Assembly (NCBI GenBank): GCA_023413135.1
Contig: JAEZQK010000020.1
Location: 48,243 to 112,242, forward strand
Direction of reading: 5' to 3'
DNA length: 64,000 nt
Source: Bacillota bacterium
GTDB lineage: Bacteria > Bacillota > Clostridia > Christensenellales > Aristaeellaceae
The translations under genes were made by a program, and so were the position numbers. The first letter of the stretch is position 1. Each line of letters begins with the position of its first letter. Under the pieces are notes generated by a model. The model was given only the letters and a program-made list of their open reading frames with translations. It did no database searches and had not been told where the DNA came from. Below are positions 16,095-25,091 of this stretch, piece by piece.

Positions 16095-16979
16095 GTGCGC
16101 ATCCGAAAGACGCCTGCCGAAAAGGCCGGCCATGCAATCGTAGGTATCCTGCTGATTTTGTTTTGCTTTACAACGGTCTACCCCTTCTGGCATGTGCTGA
16201 TGTATTCGGCCAGCGACTCACGGGCGGCCATGACCGGCGGGCTGTTCTTCTGGCCCCGCCAATTCGACCTGCTGGCTTACAAGATGATTTTCAAAACGAG
16301 CCAAATCTATGTGGCATACCGGAACACCATTGCCCGCACGCTGGTCGGCACGGCCATCAGCATGCTTCTATCGGCGCTGACAGCTTATCCCCTTTCGCTC
16401 AAACGCCTGAGGGGGCGCAACGGGATCTCCATGATGATTTTCTTTACCATGCTGTTTTCGGGCGGCATGATCCCCACCTTTCTTACGGTGCAGGCGTACG
16501 GCCTGGTGGATACCTTCTGGGCGCTGGTCCTGCCCGGCGCGATGAATGCCTATAACCTTTTCATACTGCGCAACTATTTTCAGTCCATCCCCGATTCGCT
16601 GGGGGAAAGTGCCCATATCGACGGGGCCAACTCGTTTACGGTATTGTTCCGCATCATACTGCCCGTTTCCACCCCCGCCCTGGCGGCAGTCACCATGTTC
16701 TACGGGGTCGGCAACTGGAACGCGTACATGGACGGTATCCTGTATACCAACTCAACTTCTTTGGAAATATTGCAGGTTTATCTTCGCAAGCTGATGGCTT
16801 CCACCGGCGCGCTCAATTCCCTTTCCGGGGTCGGCAACCTGTCGGAAGCAGCCAGGCTCAGCGAAGAAAGCATGAAGATGGCCACCATTGCCGTGTCGGT
16901 CATCCCTGTCCTTATCGTCTATCCCTTCCTGCAGCGCTACTATACGAAAGGGATCACCGTAGGCGCAGTGAAGGGTTGA
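16095..16979 (+). CDS. Carbohydrate ABC transporter permease, YtcP type
   Basis: 294 residues with GTG start at 16095 after a GGGGGCGG ribosome site. The N-terminus KAGHAIVGILLILFCFTTVY and VYPFWHVLMYSASDSRA match the YtcP/LplC group. Membrane helices follow, with the EAA motif GESAHIDGANSFTVLFRIIL. It forms the inner-membrane pore together with the preceding permease, 18 nt upstream. The C-terminal FLQRYYTKGITVGAVKG is the conserved end of this subunit family. Confidence 0.92.
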   Translation: MRIRKTPAEKAGHAIVGILLILFCFTTVYPFWHVLMYSASDSRAAMTGGLFFWPRQFDLLAYKMIFKTSQIYVAYRNTIARTLVGTAISMLLSALTAYPLSLKRLRGRNGISMMIFFTMLFSGGMIPTFLTVQAYGLVDTFWALVLPGAMNAYNLFILRNYFQSIPDSLGESAHIDGANSFTVLFRIILPVSTPALAAVTMFYGVGNWNAYMDGILYTNSTSLEILQVYLRKLMASTGALNSLSGVGNLSEAARLSEESMKMATIAVSVIPVLIVYPFLQRYYTKGITVGAVKG

Positions 16980-17011
16980 TTTAAGCCCAATCAAAAAAAG
17001 GAGGTACCCCC

Positions 17012-18505
17012 ATGAAGAGAAGCCTGTCCGTGCTCCTAGCCCTGTGCCTGTGCATGCTGATGATGTCCAGTATAACTTTAGCGGCGGCCGAGGCAAAGCC
17101 TGTGCTGACCATGATGATGCACGGCGACAACACCCCCGCGGAAGACAACGCTGTCATCCTCGCCATTGAAGAGAAGCTGGGCATCGATCTGAACGTCATT
17201 TATGTGCCCCTGGCCGATTATACCGCCAAGCTGAACACGCTGGTGGCGGCCCGGACGCTGCCCGATGTTTTCCTCATCGACGGGGAAAAGATGGCCGCTG
17301 AAGACTTCCGTGACCAGGGCATGCTGCTCAAGATGGATGACCTGCTTCAAACAAAAGGCCAGGATATCCTGACGGAAATCGGAGACATCCTCAAGAACAG
17401 CCCCGTCAACCAAAAAGACGGCATCTATGCGGTATTCCCGGCCTCTTTGGATTATGCATCCAACCTGTCCGTGCGTGCCGACTGGCTTGAAAAGCTGGGG
17501 CTCAAAATGCCCACCAATCTGGATGAGCTGTATGAAGTATTGAAAGCCTTCACCACGGGCGATCCCGACGGCAACGGCCAGAATGATACCATCGGCTACG
17601 TAGGTTCCATGGCCAACCTGCGCACCTTCGAACACATCTTCGGCGCGTATGGTATCTGCGTAGGCAAGGATTACTTGATGGAAGACGGCACAGTGACCAC
17701 TTACATGAAAGCCCCCATGTACCTGGATGCCATCAAGTACCTTCGCAAATTGTATCAGGAAGGCATTCTGGACCCCGACTTCGCCACCATCCCCCTCATG
17801 AGCGCCTTTGAAAAGTTGTGGACGGGCCGCACCGGTGTGTTTGACTTCCAGTCCGTAGGTACCACCAACAACTGGATGCCCGGCCGGTATACCGAAAACC
17901 CGCCGCCCACCTTTGACTTTACCATCATCGCAGGCCCCGGCGGGCAGGGCGGACCCATCAAGCAGTATCCGCGCTATACCTTCTACAACGCGATTTCCTC
18001 CACTTGCAAGTATCCCGAGAAGGCCATGGAGCTGATCAATTACCTGTTCACCGAAGAAGGCGATGAGCTGACCTACCTGGGTGTGGAAGGGCTGCACTAC
18101 GAATGGGTGGATGAAGCCGCCGGCCAATACAAGAAACTGGATCCCTATACCGATGCGGCGACCCACCGGGCGGACGGCGGCTTCGTGTACAACAAGTACT
18201 GGAAGCTGAACAACGCGGAAGTCCGCACCCTGAACGAACAGACCCGCAAAGGCCAGGAGCTGGCCCAGGAATACGGCATCGCCTATCCCAAGATCATCAA
18301 AACCCTGGAAGCCGACCGGGAGTACGGCGCCACCCTCAAGGATATCACCATGGAGGCCTTTGCACAGTTGATCGTGACCACCGGTGACGTAGACGCCGAA
18401 TACCAGGAGTTCGTAACCCGCTGGGAAGAGGAAGGCGGCCTGGAATATGAGGCCGAGGCGACGACAGCCTATGCCGAACAGCTTGCGGCACAAGCAGCCC
18501 AATAA
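17012..18505 (+). CDS. Extracellular solute-binding protein of the YtcQ/LipO type
   Basis: 497 residues. The signal peptide is MKRSLSVLLALCLCMLMMSS, with likely cleavage after an Ala run near residue 27; no clear lipobox is present. The mature protein has the family 1 layout: LNTLVAARTLPDVFLIDGEK, GIYAVFPASLDYASNLSVRA and LEKLGLKMPTNLDELYEVLK. It should bind an oligosaccharide and deliver it to the two permeases upstream. It lies 32 nt after the second permease gene. The absence of a lipid-anchor Cys is unusual for a monoderm. A large hairpin follows the gene. Confidence 0.9.
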   Translation: MKRSLSVLLALCLCMLMMSSITLAAAEAKPVLTMMMHGDNTPAEDNAVILAIEEKLGIDLNVIYVPLADYTAKLNTLVAARTLPDVFLIDGEKMAAEDFRDQGMLLKMDDLLQTKGQDILTEIGDILKNSPVNQKDGIYAVFPASLDYASNLSVRADWLEKLGLKMPTNLDELYEVLKAFTTGDPDGNGQNDTIGYVGSMANLRTFEHIFGAYGICVGKDYLMEDGTVTTYMKAPMYLDAIKYLRKLYQEGILDPDFATIPLMSAFEKLWTGRTGVFDFQSVGTTNNWMPGRYTENPPPTFDFTIIAGPGGQGGPIKQYPRYTFYNAISSTCKYPEKAMELINYLFTEEGDELTYLGVEGLHYEWVDEAAGQYKKLDPYTDAATHRADGGFVYNKYWKLNNAEVRTLNEQTRKGQELAQEYGIAYPKIIKTLEADREYGATLKDITMEAFAQLIVTTGDVDAEYQEFVTRWEEEGGLEYEAEATTAYAEQLAAQAAQ

Positions 18506-18526
18506 CCATTTAATATATTCCAAGAC

Positions 18527-18609
18527 TGCGCCCGTTGAGAGCTTGGAGGCGGCGGACATGGCGGCATCGCCCGCTGCCGCCGCCTCCCGCCCGCTCTCAC
18601 GGGCGCAAT
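18527..18609 (+). other. Large nested intercistronic hairpin after the binding-protein gene
   Basis: An outer stem GCGCCCGT(T)GAGAGC / GCTCTCACGGGCGC encloses an inner GGCGGCGG / CCGCCGCC. There is no clear T tract after it. It probably protects or partly terminates the upstream mRNA so that the binding protein is made in excess over the hydrolases downstream. Confidence 0.6.
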
Positions 18610-18634
18610 CTTTGTAAAAGGAGAAGGATTGCCC

Positions 18635-20701
18635 ATGCGCAGGGAGATCGCGCTATCCAAGCTCAAAACGCTTCAGGGAACGCCTTGTGAAAGCGGCGAA
18701 GGCATCGCGCTTATACCCCGGGAGGATGGCGCGTTTTGCCTTTCGCTGAAAAAAGCGGACAGCGGCGTGCACTTTATGGAGACGGATTACCTTACCATGG
18801 AAATGTGCGTGGACATGGACCGGATGCCGGTGATGTTCTTTGATTTTGTGGAACACGTGGGTGGGGAGGAGAAGGTGCTTTCCATCCGGTATTTCATGAT
18901 CCCCACCCGCCGAGTGAAGATGACGGTACAGCTTTCGGAACTGGATTCCCACCGCTTTTTCCTGCCCACCTATCCCGGCACGCTCAAGGGCCATGTGGAT
19001 GGGGAACCGACGCATATCAACCGCATCGATGAGATACGAATCCGCTTGAAGCAAAATGACGGGTGCAGGCGGTTTGAACTGTACGGGCTGTGGCTTCAAG
19101 ACAGGCTGCCGGACATGCGCTTAAAGGGCGCGCCCATGGTGGATGAAATGGGCCAGCGCAAAGGCTACGAATGGCCGGGGAAGATGCATAGCACGCAGGA
19201 GATGGTACATTATCTGCATGGCGAGCTTAAGAAAGCCAAGTCCATGCGCGGGTATCCCGAAGGATGGAGCCGGTTCGGCGGCTATACCAAGCTGCGCTTT
19301 GACAAGACGGGTTACTTCCATACCCATCACGACGGCAAGCGCTGGTGGCTGGTGGATCCGGACGGTTGTGCCTTTTACAGCAACGGCGTATGCTATGGCT
19401 CCCGCATGGGCGATCATGGGTTTGTGGACGGCATGGAAACCATGTTTGACTGGCTGCCGGACCAAAACGATCCCACGTGGAAGATCTGCTGGACGGAGGC
19501 TTCGGAAATAGCCGAATTCGTAAAAAGAAACGGCAAAGAAAGCGGCAAGGGCCGCTGGATGTTCAATTTTGCAAGGGCCAACATGATCCGCGCCTTCGGG
19601 CCGGAAGGCTGGTGGGATGCCTGGGTGACCATCAATGCTGCCAGGCTGAAAAGCTGGGGGATCAACACCATCGGCGTCGGCGTCAACAATTACATGGATG
19701 AGCAGGTGGATGAATACCTGAAAAAGGCGGAGATCCCCTTTGTGTGGACATTGAAGGAATTCCCCCTGACCAAGGTCTGCATCTACCGGGATTTTCCCGA
19801 TGTGTTCAGCCCGGAATATGAGGAAGGATCAAGGCGCTTTGCGCAAAAGCAGCTTTCTCCCTTCGTGGGCAATCCATTTTTGATCGGCTACTTTATCACC
19901 AACGAACCGGAATGGCTGTTCCAGGCCTCCGTGAATCCGGCGGAGAGGGTGCTCGCCTATCCCGGCCACCTGTACAGCAAGGATGCGCTGATCGCTTTCC
20001 TGAAGGAGCGCTATGGCGGGGACATTCAGGCGTTCAACACGGCCTGGGGCGTAAGCCTCGATACGTTTGACGCGCTGCAGAATTCCATTGTGGGAGCGGA
20101 TAAGCTGTCGGATGGTTCCAGGGCGGATCTGGAGGCTTTCCGGGATATCCTGATCGCCAAGTACAGCGCCGTGCCTTCTAAGGCCCTTGCGGAGGTGGAC
20201 CCGGACCACATGAATCTGGGGATGCGCTATGCAAGACTTACGCCCAACGAATTTGCGGGCAATGCTTTCTTTGACGTCTGCTCCTTTAATTGCTATCAGG
20301 TGGACCCTGCGCCGCGCTTTGATATCGTGGCGCAAAAGGATAAGCGCCCCGGATTGGTGGGGGAATGGCACATCGCGGGGGATGAGATGCGCAACATCGC
20401 CACGGGGCTTATCCGTGCCTATGGGCAGACGGAGAGGACGAAGGCGTGCATCTATTATATGGAACAGGCCATGGCTCACCCGTGCAGCGTAGGAGCCCAC
20501 TACTTTGAAATGAACGACCAGCCGGTGCTAGGCCGCTTTGACGGGGAATGCATGCAGCACGGCCTGATCTCCATTTGCAATGTGCCATACCCTGAATTGA
20601 CGAAGGCCTTAGAAAATCTGGCGCAGCGGATGTATGACATCGTGTGCGGCACAACGCCGCCCACCAAAGAGCATGGCCATACCCAGCAGCTATACCATTG
20701 A
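18635..20701 (+). CDS. Clan GH-A glycoside hydrolase (GH42/GH50-like)
   Basis: 688 residues with no signal peptide, so cytoplasmic. An N-terminal beta-rich domain (about 1-200) precedes a TIM barrel that opens with RWWLVDPDGCAFYSNGV, a signature seen in agarase-like GH50 and related enzymes. The acid/base candidate is Glu424 (FITNEPEWLF) and the nucleophile candidate Glu577 (GLVGEWH), the spacing expected for clan GH-A. It probably hydrolyses a beta-linked galactoside or similar oligosaccharide imported by the preceding transporter. ATG 18635 has AAGG 7 nt upstream. Family assignment beyond the clan is uncertain. Confidence 0.7.
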   Translation: MRREIALSKLKTLQGTPCESGEGIALIPREDGAFCLSLKKADSGVHFMETDYLTMEMCVDMDRMPVMFFDFVEHVGGEEKVLSIRYFMIPTRRVKMTVQLSELDSHRFFLPTYPGTLKGHVDGEPTHINRIDEIRIRLKQNDGCRRFELYGLWLQDRLPDMRLKGAPMVDEMGQRKGYEWPGKMHSTQEMVHYLHGELKKAKSMRGYPEGWSRFGGYTKLRFDKTGYFHTHHDGKRWWLVDPDGCAFYSNGVCYGSRMGDHGFVDGMETMFDWLPDQNDPTWKICWTEASEIAEFVKRNGKESGKGRWMFNFARANMIRAFGPEGWWDAWVTINAARLKSWGINTIGVGVNNYMDEQVDEYLKKAEIPFVWTLKEFPLTKVCIYRDFPDVFSPEYEEGSRRFAQKQLSPFVGNPFLIGYFITNEPEWLFQASVNPAERVLAYPGHLYSKDALIAFLKERYGGDIQAFNTAWGVSLDTFDALQNSIVGADKLSDGSRADLEAFRDILIAKYSAVPSKALAEVDPDHMNLGMRYARLTPNEFAGNAFFDVCSFNCYQVDPAPRFDIVAQKDKRPGLVGEWHIAGDEMRNIATGLIRAYGQTERTKACIYYMEQAMAHPCSVGAHYFEMNDQPVLGRFDGECMQHGLISICNVPYPELTKALENLAQRMYDIVCGTTPPTKEHGHTQQLYH

Positions 20702-20718
20702 CGGGAGTGAAACGAAAA

Positions 20719-22767
20719 ATGGCGGTTTTGCAAAATTGTGCTATCCGGCTGGAAGTGGATGAACGCGGCCGGCTGATCCATCTGGAAAGGATCAATGGCG
20801 GCCATGGCAACGTGATTGAAACGCCTGCAGACGGGCTGTTCCGCATTGTGATGAAGGATGAAGACAACTGGGAGGATGTAGCTTTCCCGCAGAACCAATC
20901 GTATACGCTGGCTGTGCATGAGGACACGCTGCATATTATCGTGGAGAAGCTTGTTACAAAAGACCATGCGGTGAATGTGCGGGTGGATATGCGCATCTGC
21001 TTAAGCGGCGAGCAGGTTCTGTTTGACGCAAAGATCGAAAACAATGATACCGTCATGGTGAATGACTTCTTTTATCCCTGCATTGGCCGCATCCGTACCC
21101 TGGCGGGGGGCAAGCCGGCGCTTTTGTGGCCCAACTGCGCGGGGGAAAGGCTGCCGGATATCGGGGCGCATGTGGGCAGCATGGGCGATTGGGACGGAGA
21201 GCATGTGATGAGCAACACATACCCTGGCCTGCTCAGCATGCAGTGGATGTCCTTGCTGGACGGACCGGAATGCCTGTATTTTGCCGGGCATGACGCGCTG
21301 TTCCATACCACCGTCCTCCGGGTGGTGGGCAGCAGGGAACACGATGTTACCCTGGAAATGGATAAGCTTTGCTTTGTGCGCCCGGGGGAAACGTGGGAAT
21401 GCCCAGCCTATGTGCTGTGGCCGTATGAGGGCTCCTGGCGCAGGGGCGCGGATGAGTATGTTGACTGGGCAAAGACCTGGCGCAAGCCCATTGAACAGGC
21501 AGAATGGATCCGCGACATGAACGGCTATTTCCTGGTCATCAACAAGCAGCAGTACGGGGACGAGCTGTGGCCTTACGATACACTCCCCGAATTGTACGAG
21601 GATGCCAAGGCCCATGGCTGCGATACGCTGGGGTTGTTCGGATGGTATCATTCCGGCCATGACAACGAGTATCCCGATCTTAATGTCAGCCCGACCTTGG
21701 GCGGCGAAGAGGGACTTATATCCAATATCAAAAAGGTTCAGGCCGAGGGCGGCCATGTAACGCTGTATTATCAGGGACATCTGATGGACACCGGGTCGAA
21801 ATTTTACAGGGAAAAGGGGCATATGCTGGAGGGCAGGACCCGCTGGAATACGCCCTACTTGGAGGAATACAGCAAATTCCATAACAGCGAGTACCTGAAG
21901 AAATTCAGCAAGAAGGTCTTTGCCACCGTATGCCCATCCTGCACCGAGTGGCATGACCTTATGGCGCAACGGGCCGATTGGATTGCCTCCTTTCAGGCGG
22001 ACGGTATGCTGTATGATCAAATTGGGGGCATGCCTCCCTATCCCTGTTTCAACGACGAGCATCCGCACATGAACGGGCGGCCGTCGCTGTCGTATACCCA
22101 GGGCAGGCTGAAGCTGCTCAAGCGCCTCCATGATCAGGCCAAGAGCCATGGCCGGGAATTTGCCTTCATGACTGAGCATGAGACGGATGTCTATTCCCAA
22201 TTTCTCGATGCATTGCACGGCATTGCCACAAACCCCGGCCCGCCGGCAGGGCGCCGCCGGGATGGTAACTCCATGCTGAACCTGGCCTCTTCTTTCCCGG
22301 AAATGTTCCGCTACTGTTTTCCGGAAACCATCCTGACGCTGCGCAACCCCAACCCGTTCCTGGATCCCCGGTATGTGAACTTTGCATTCCTCTACGGCTT
22401 CCGATATGAAATGGAACTGCGCTACCTAAAGGACCAGGATGTCATACGGCAGGATCTGTACAAGGAATGGAAGGAATATGCCCGTGCGGTGGGGGAACTG
22501 CGCAAAAAGTATCAGGATGTGCTGCTGGAGGGAATCTATCGGGAGCAGGACGGCGTGGAAAACGTTAATTCCCTGCTGCACTGTGCGCTGTTTGAGGGAA
22601 AAACGCGCAGCGCTATTGCACTTTGGAACGATACGAATGAAATGCAGAAGGTAGTGCTGAATGTAGCGAAAAGGCGCCTCGCATCCTGGGAGACGATCGA
22701 AGCATGCGGGGAAGGGATGCTAAAGGAACTGAAGCCCGGCGCCGTAGCGGTCCTGCTGCTTGAGTAA
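20719..22767 (+). CDS. DUF6259-like putative glycoside hydrolase
   Basis: 682 residues, cytoplasmic. The first part is a beta-sandwich of the type found before hydrolase barrels (LEVDERGRLIHLERINGGHG). The second part is a probable TIM barrel (TLGLFGWYHSGHDNEYPDLN, ADGMLYDQIGG, FMTEHETDVYSQFLD) with acidic residues at strand ends that could be catalytic (Asp of LYDQ, Glu of TEHE). It resembles DUF6259-type proteins found in carbohydrate loci, whose reactions are mostly unknown. The start is 17 nt after the GH-A hydrolase stop, with GGGAG upstream, so the two are co-expressed and may act in sequence. Confidence 0.6.
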   Translation: MAVLQNCAIRLEVDERGRLIHLERINGGHGNVIETPADGLFRIVMKDEDNWEDVAFPQNQSYTLAVHEDTLHIIVEKLVTKDHAVNVRVDMRICLSGEQVLFDAKIENNDTVMVNDFFYPCIGRIRTLAGGKPALLWPNCAGERLPDIGAHVGSMGDWDGEHVMSNTYPGLLSMQWMSLLDGPECLYFAGHDALFHTTVLRVVGSREHDVTLEMDKLCFVRPGETWECPAYVLWPYEGSWRRGADEYVDWAKTWRKPIEQAEWIRDMNGYFLVINKQQYGDELWPYDTLPELYEDAKAHGCDTLGLFGWYHSGHDNEYPDLNVSPTLGGEEGLISNIKKVQAEGGHVTLYYQGHLMDTGSKFYREKGHMLEGRTRWNTPYLEEYSKFHNSEYLKKFSKKVFATVCPSCTEWHDLMAQRADWIASFQADGMLYDQIGGMPPYPCFNDEHPHMNGRPSLSYTQGRLKLLKRLHDQAKSHGREFAFMTEHETDVYSQFLDALHGIATNPGPPAGRRRDGNSMLNLASSFPEMFRYCFPETILTLRNPNPFLDPRYVNFAFLYGFRYEMELRYLKDQDVIRQDLYKEWKEYARAVGELRKKYQDVLLEGIYREQDGVENVNSLLHCALFEGKTRSAIALWNDTNEMQKVVLNVAKRRLASWETIEACGEGMLKELKPGAVAVLLLE

Positions 22768-22823
22768 TACCCGTTCTATCCGCCTGGGATGAGCGATCAA
22801 AACCGAACCGGAGGAATGGTGCC

Positions 22824-24053
22824 ATGGAACAGGAGCGACCGGTCCGCCCGATAGTTTCTTCCCTTGAGGTACATGAAAAGATCCCTGTCAAGGCGCATTA
22901 TGACATCATTGTCATCGGAGGCGGCGTGGCAGGAGTGGCGGCGGCCAAAGCTGCCGCAAGAAAAGGAAGAAGCGTTCTGCTGATTGAAAAATCAGTGATG
23001 CTGGGAGGTTTGGCTACGCTAGGGTTTGTAGCCATTTATCTGCCGCTGTGCGATGGGCGGGGACAAAAGCTGATCGGCGGCATTTCGGAGGAGATGCTGC
23101 GGGCCTCCATTGAACATGGCTATGATACCCTTCCTGATTCATGGCGCGAAGGACCTGACCGCGCGGACGGCAGCAAGCGGTATCAAACGCTGTTCAACAG
23201 CCCGCTGTTTGCCATGCGGCTGGACCGGATGCTGCTCGACAGCGGCGCCAAGGTACTGTTCGATACGCTGTTTTGCGGTGTGGCCAGGGAAGAAAACCGT
23301 GCAACCCATGTGATCGTGCAAAATCTGGATGGGCGTATTGCGTACGCCTGCAATGTGGTGGTGGACGCCAGCGGCGACGCCGGAGTATTTCGCTGCATGA
23401 ACGCCGAAACGGTGGCCGGCAGGAACTATATGACCTATTGGGCATATTATACCGATTTGAAGGCGATCAGGGAGGCGGCTGAAAAGGGGAAGGCAGCTCC
23501 CGCCGTCAAGCTCTATACCGGGGGCTCTGACTGCAATGGAATTGGGCACCCTGCATACATGCGTACCATGGAAGGCGTAACTGCGGATGATGTAAATGAC
23601 ATGGTCCTGGCCGGCCGGGCACAGGCGCTGAACCATTTGGAACAATTACCGCCCAACAGCATGGCATATACCGGACTGCCGGGCATGCCCCAATTTCGTA
23701 CCACACGGATGATTGCGGGGGATTATGCGCTGCGCTACGCGGACAGCCGCGTCTTCTTTGACGATTCCATCGGTTGCTGCGGTGACTGGCGCAAGGCGGA
23801 CGTACCCTTTGAAATCCCTTATCGGACACTGACCGCGCCTGGCATTGAAAATGTGCTGGCGGCAGGGCGCAGCATCAGCTGCGCCGATCCTGAAGCATGG
23901 GAAGTCACACGGGTGATTCCTGTTGCCGCGCAAACGGGAGAAGCGGCAGGAATTGCGGCGGCGCTCAGCAACGGCCGGGATGTGCATCGCGTGGATGCGT
24001 CGGACATTGCACGGGAAATGATTCTTTCCGGCCATAAAGTTCATTTGGGCTAA
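22824..24053 (+). CDS. FAD-dependent oxidoreductase (FAD_oxidored family)
   Basis: 409 residues. An N-terminal Rossmann motif IIVIGGGVAGVAAAKAAARK (Gly32-x-Gly34-x-x-Gly37) and Glu55 of LLIEKSVMLGG bind the FAD adenosine part. A C-terminal GIENVLAAGRSISCADPEAW, then QTGEAAGIAAALS, is the second FAD contact seen in this family. Members oxidise hydroxyl or amine groups on diverse substrates. Its place at the end of a sugar uptake operon suggests oxidation of a sugar-derived compound. GGAGG lies 9 nt before the ATG. A strong bidirectional terminator follows. Confidence 0.82.
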   Translation: MEQERPVRPIVSSLEVHEKIPVKAHYDIIVIGGGVAGVAAAKAAARKGRSVLLIEKSVMLGGLATLGFVAIYLPLCDGRGQKLIGGISEEMLRASIEHGYDTLPDSWREGPDRADGSKRYQTLFNSPLFAMRLDRMLLDSGAKVLFDTLFCGVAREENRATHVIVQNLDGRIAYACNVVVDASGDAGVFRCMNAETVAGRNYMTYWAYYTDLKAIREAAEKGKAAPAVKLYTGGSDCNGIGHPAYMRTMEGVTADDVNDMVLAGRAQALNHLEQLPPNSMAYTGLPGMPQFRTTRMIAGDYALRYADSRVFFDDSIGCCGDWRKADVPFEIPYRTLTAPGIENVLAAGRSISCADPEAWEVTRVIPVAAQTGEAAGIAAALSNGRDVHRVDASDIAREMILSGHKVHLG

Positions 24054-24090
24054 AATAAATGGTTTGTATTTAATAGAATAATGAACCAAT

Positions 24091-24129
24091 AAATAACCAT
24101 CCCCCGGCGCAGCCGGGGGATGGTTATTT
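24091..24129. terminator. Bidirectional rho-independent terminator
   Basis: An 18-bp perfect stem AAATAACCATCCCCCGGC / GCCGGGGGATGGTTATTT with a 3-nt GCA loop, lying between convergent genes (FAD oxidoreductase and GntR). The A/T-rich stem ends act as T tracts in both directions. Confidence 0.92.
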
Positions 24130-24140
24130 ATTGAATTACA

Positions 24141-24860
24141 TTATGTGCCTGAGGCTGCGACCTGCCCTTGCATGATATCGCTGATGGACAGTTTGGAAGT
24201 GTCTATTCCCAATGCACGGATATGTTTGCTGATATTTTGAAGATTTTGCTTTGTGCACTCCGTATGCTGGCGGACAACCTCCTGCACGCGGACGGCGTCA
24301 CGGCTGCGCAATGCATCAATGATGGCCAGGTGCTCACCAAGCGTTTCCTTGGGCGGGCGCAAAAGACCGAAAGAAAAGGTGCGGTCCATCAGCCGCAGAG
24401 ATTCATTGATGTGGCGGAGGAGCGAATTGTCACACCACTCCATCATCAGTGAGTGGAATCGTCTGTCGGTACTGAAATATGCATCGGTATTGATGTTTTC
24501 CTGGTCGATAAAGGGCGTGAACAATGCATATAGCTGATCTATCTGTTCGCTGGTCCCTACTTCCACCAGGTTATTTGCCGCAACCATTTCCAGGCTTTGC
24601 CGGAGCATGAAAAGCTCAATCAGCTCCCGCAGAGTCGTTTTATGTATATAGAAACCACGGTTTGGAATATTGTCAACCAGCCCTTCCGCCTCCAGCATAT
24701 GTAGAGCCTTGATGACAGGCGTCCGGCTGACTTTAAGTGTCTGCGCAAGCGTATTCTGATTGATGCGCTGGTTGGGAAGCAGCTCACAATTCAATACCAT
24801 TGTTCGAATGCACTGATAAATGTCATCCGTTGTACGTAACGCAGTAGCCGCGTTCGTCAT
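24141..24860 (-). CDS. GntR family transcriptional regulator, FadR/FCD subgroup
   Basis: 239 residues. A winged helix-turn-helix at about 8-72 (NQRINQNTLAQTLKVSRTPV, IKALHMLEAEGLVDNIPNRG) is followed by an all-helical FCD ligand domain (ELIELFMLRQSLEMVAANNL, FHSLMMEWCDNSLLRHINES, EHLAIIDALRSRDAVRVQEV). FCD regulators often sense organic or sugar acids and repress the adjacent operon, here the divergent genes from 25092. The ATG at 24860 has GGAGG 7 nt upstream. The open frame extends 26 codons further up through a tandem repeat, but the ribosome site favours 24860. Confidence 0.9.
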   Translation of the reverse strand: MTNAATALRTTDDIYQCIRTMVLNCELLPNQRINQNTLAQTLKVSRTPVIKALHMLEAEGLVDNIPNRGFYIHKTTLRELIELFMLRQSLEMVAANNLVEVGTSEQIDQLYALFTPFIDQENINTDAYFSTDRRFHSLMMEWCDNSLLRHINESLRLMDRTFSFGLLRPPKETLGEHLAIIDALRSRDAVRVQEVVRQHTECTKQNLQNISKHIRALGIDTSKLSISDIMQGQVAASGT

Positions 24861-24866
24861 AGTAGC

Positions 24867-24936
24867 ACCTCCATTTGGTACCGCTTTGAATGGAAAGTAG
24901 CTCCTTCGTTTGGTGCCGCTTTCCATATAAAGTAGC
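24867..24936 (-). repeat. Tandem 35-bp repeat in the gntR leader
   Basis: Read on the minus strand, two 35-nt units (24936-24902 and 24901-24867) both start GCTACTTT, contain AAAGCGGYACCAAA and end in a purine ribosome-like tail (GAAGGA / GGAGGT). A third partial copy, GCTACT, touches the start codon. Identity is high: 23 of the 28 leading plus-strand aligned bases match. It may be an operator pair or a duplicated ribosome site. Confidence 0.75.
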
Positions 24937-24962
24937 ATATCATATCCTTTCTCATTTTACAA
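24934..24962 (-). promoter_or_regulatory. Promoter of gntR
   Basis: On the minus strand TTGTAA (24962-24957), 17 nt, TATGCT (24939-24934). The tandem repeat begins within the -10 and runs to the start codon, so a protein bound there would block this promoter. Confidence 0.55.
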
Positions 24963-25012
24963 CAGAATGCGTTCAAAAAGCAAATAAATGAATTCAAAAT
25001 TTAAAAATAGGA

Positions 25013-25042
25013 TTGACAACATGTACAGTCATGGTTTAGAAT
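25013..25042 (+). promoter_or_regulatory. Sigma-A promoter of the second sugar operon
   Basis: TTGACA (25013-25018), 18 nt, TAGAAT (25037-25042). It shares 13 of 18 spacer bases, 5 of 6 bases of the -10 and most of the following 8 bases with the promoter at 15046-15075. Confidence 0.75.
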
Positions 25043-25091
25043 GGGATTATGAATTCCAAATGAGAAAAATGAATCCAAAAGAGGTGTGCGT

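Noticed and set aside
17078..18559. 493-residue antisense open frame
   Set aside because: Shadow of the binding protein at 17012; no domain pattern or ribosome site.
21001..22218. 405-residue antisense open frame
   Set aside because: Complement of the DUF6259-like gene; composition is shadow-like.
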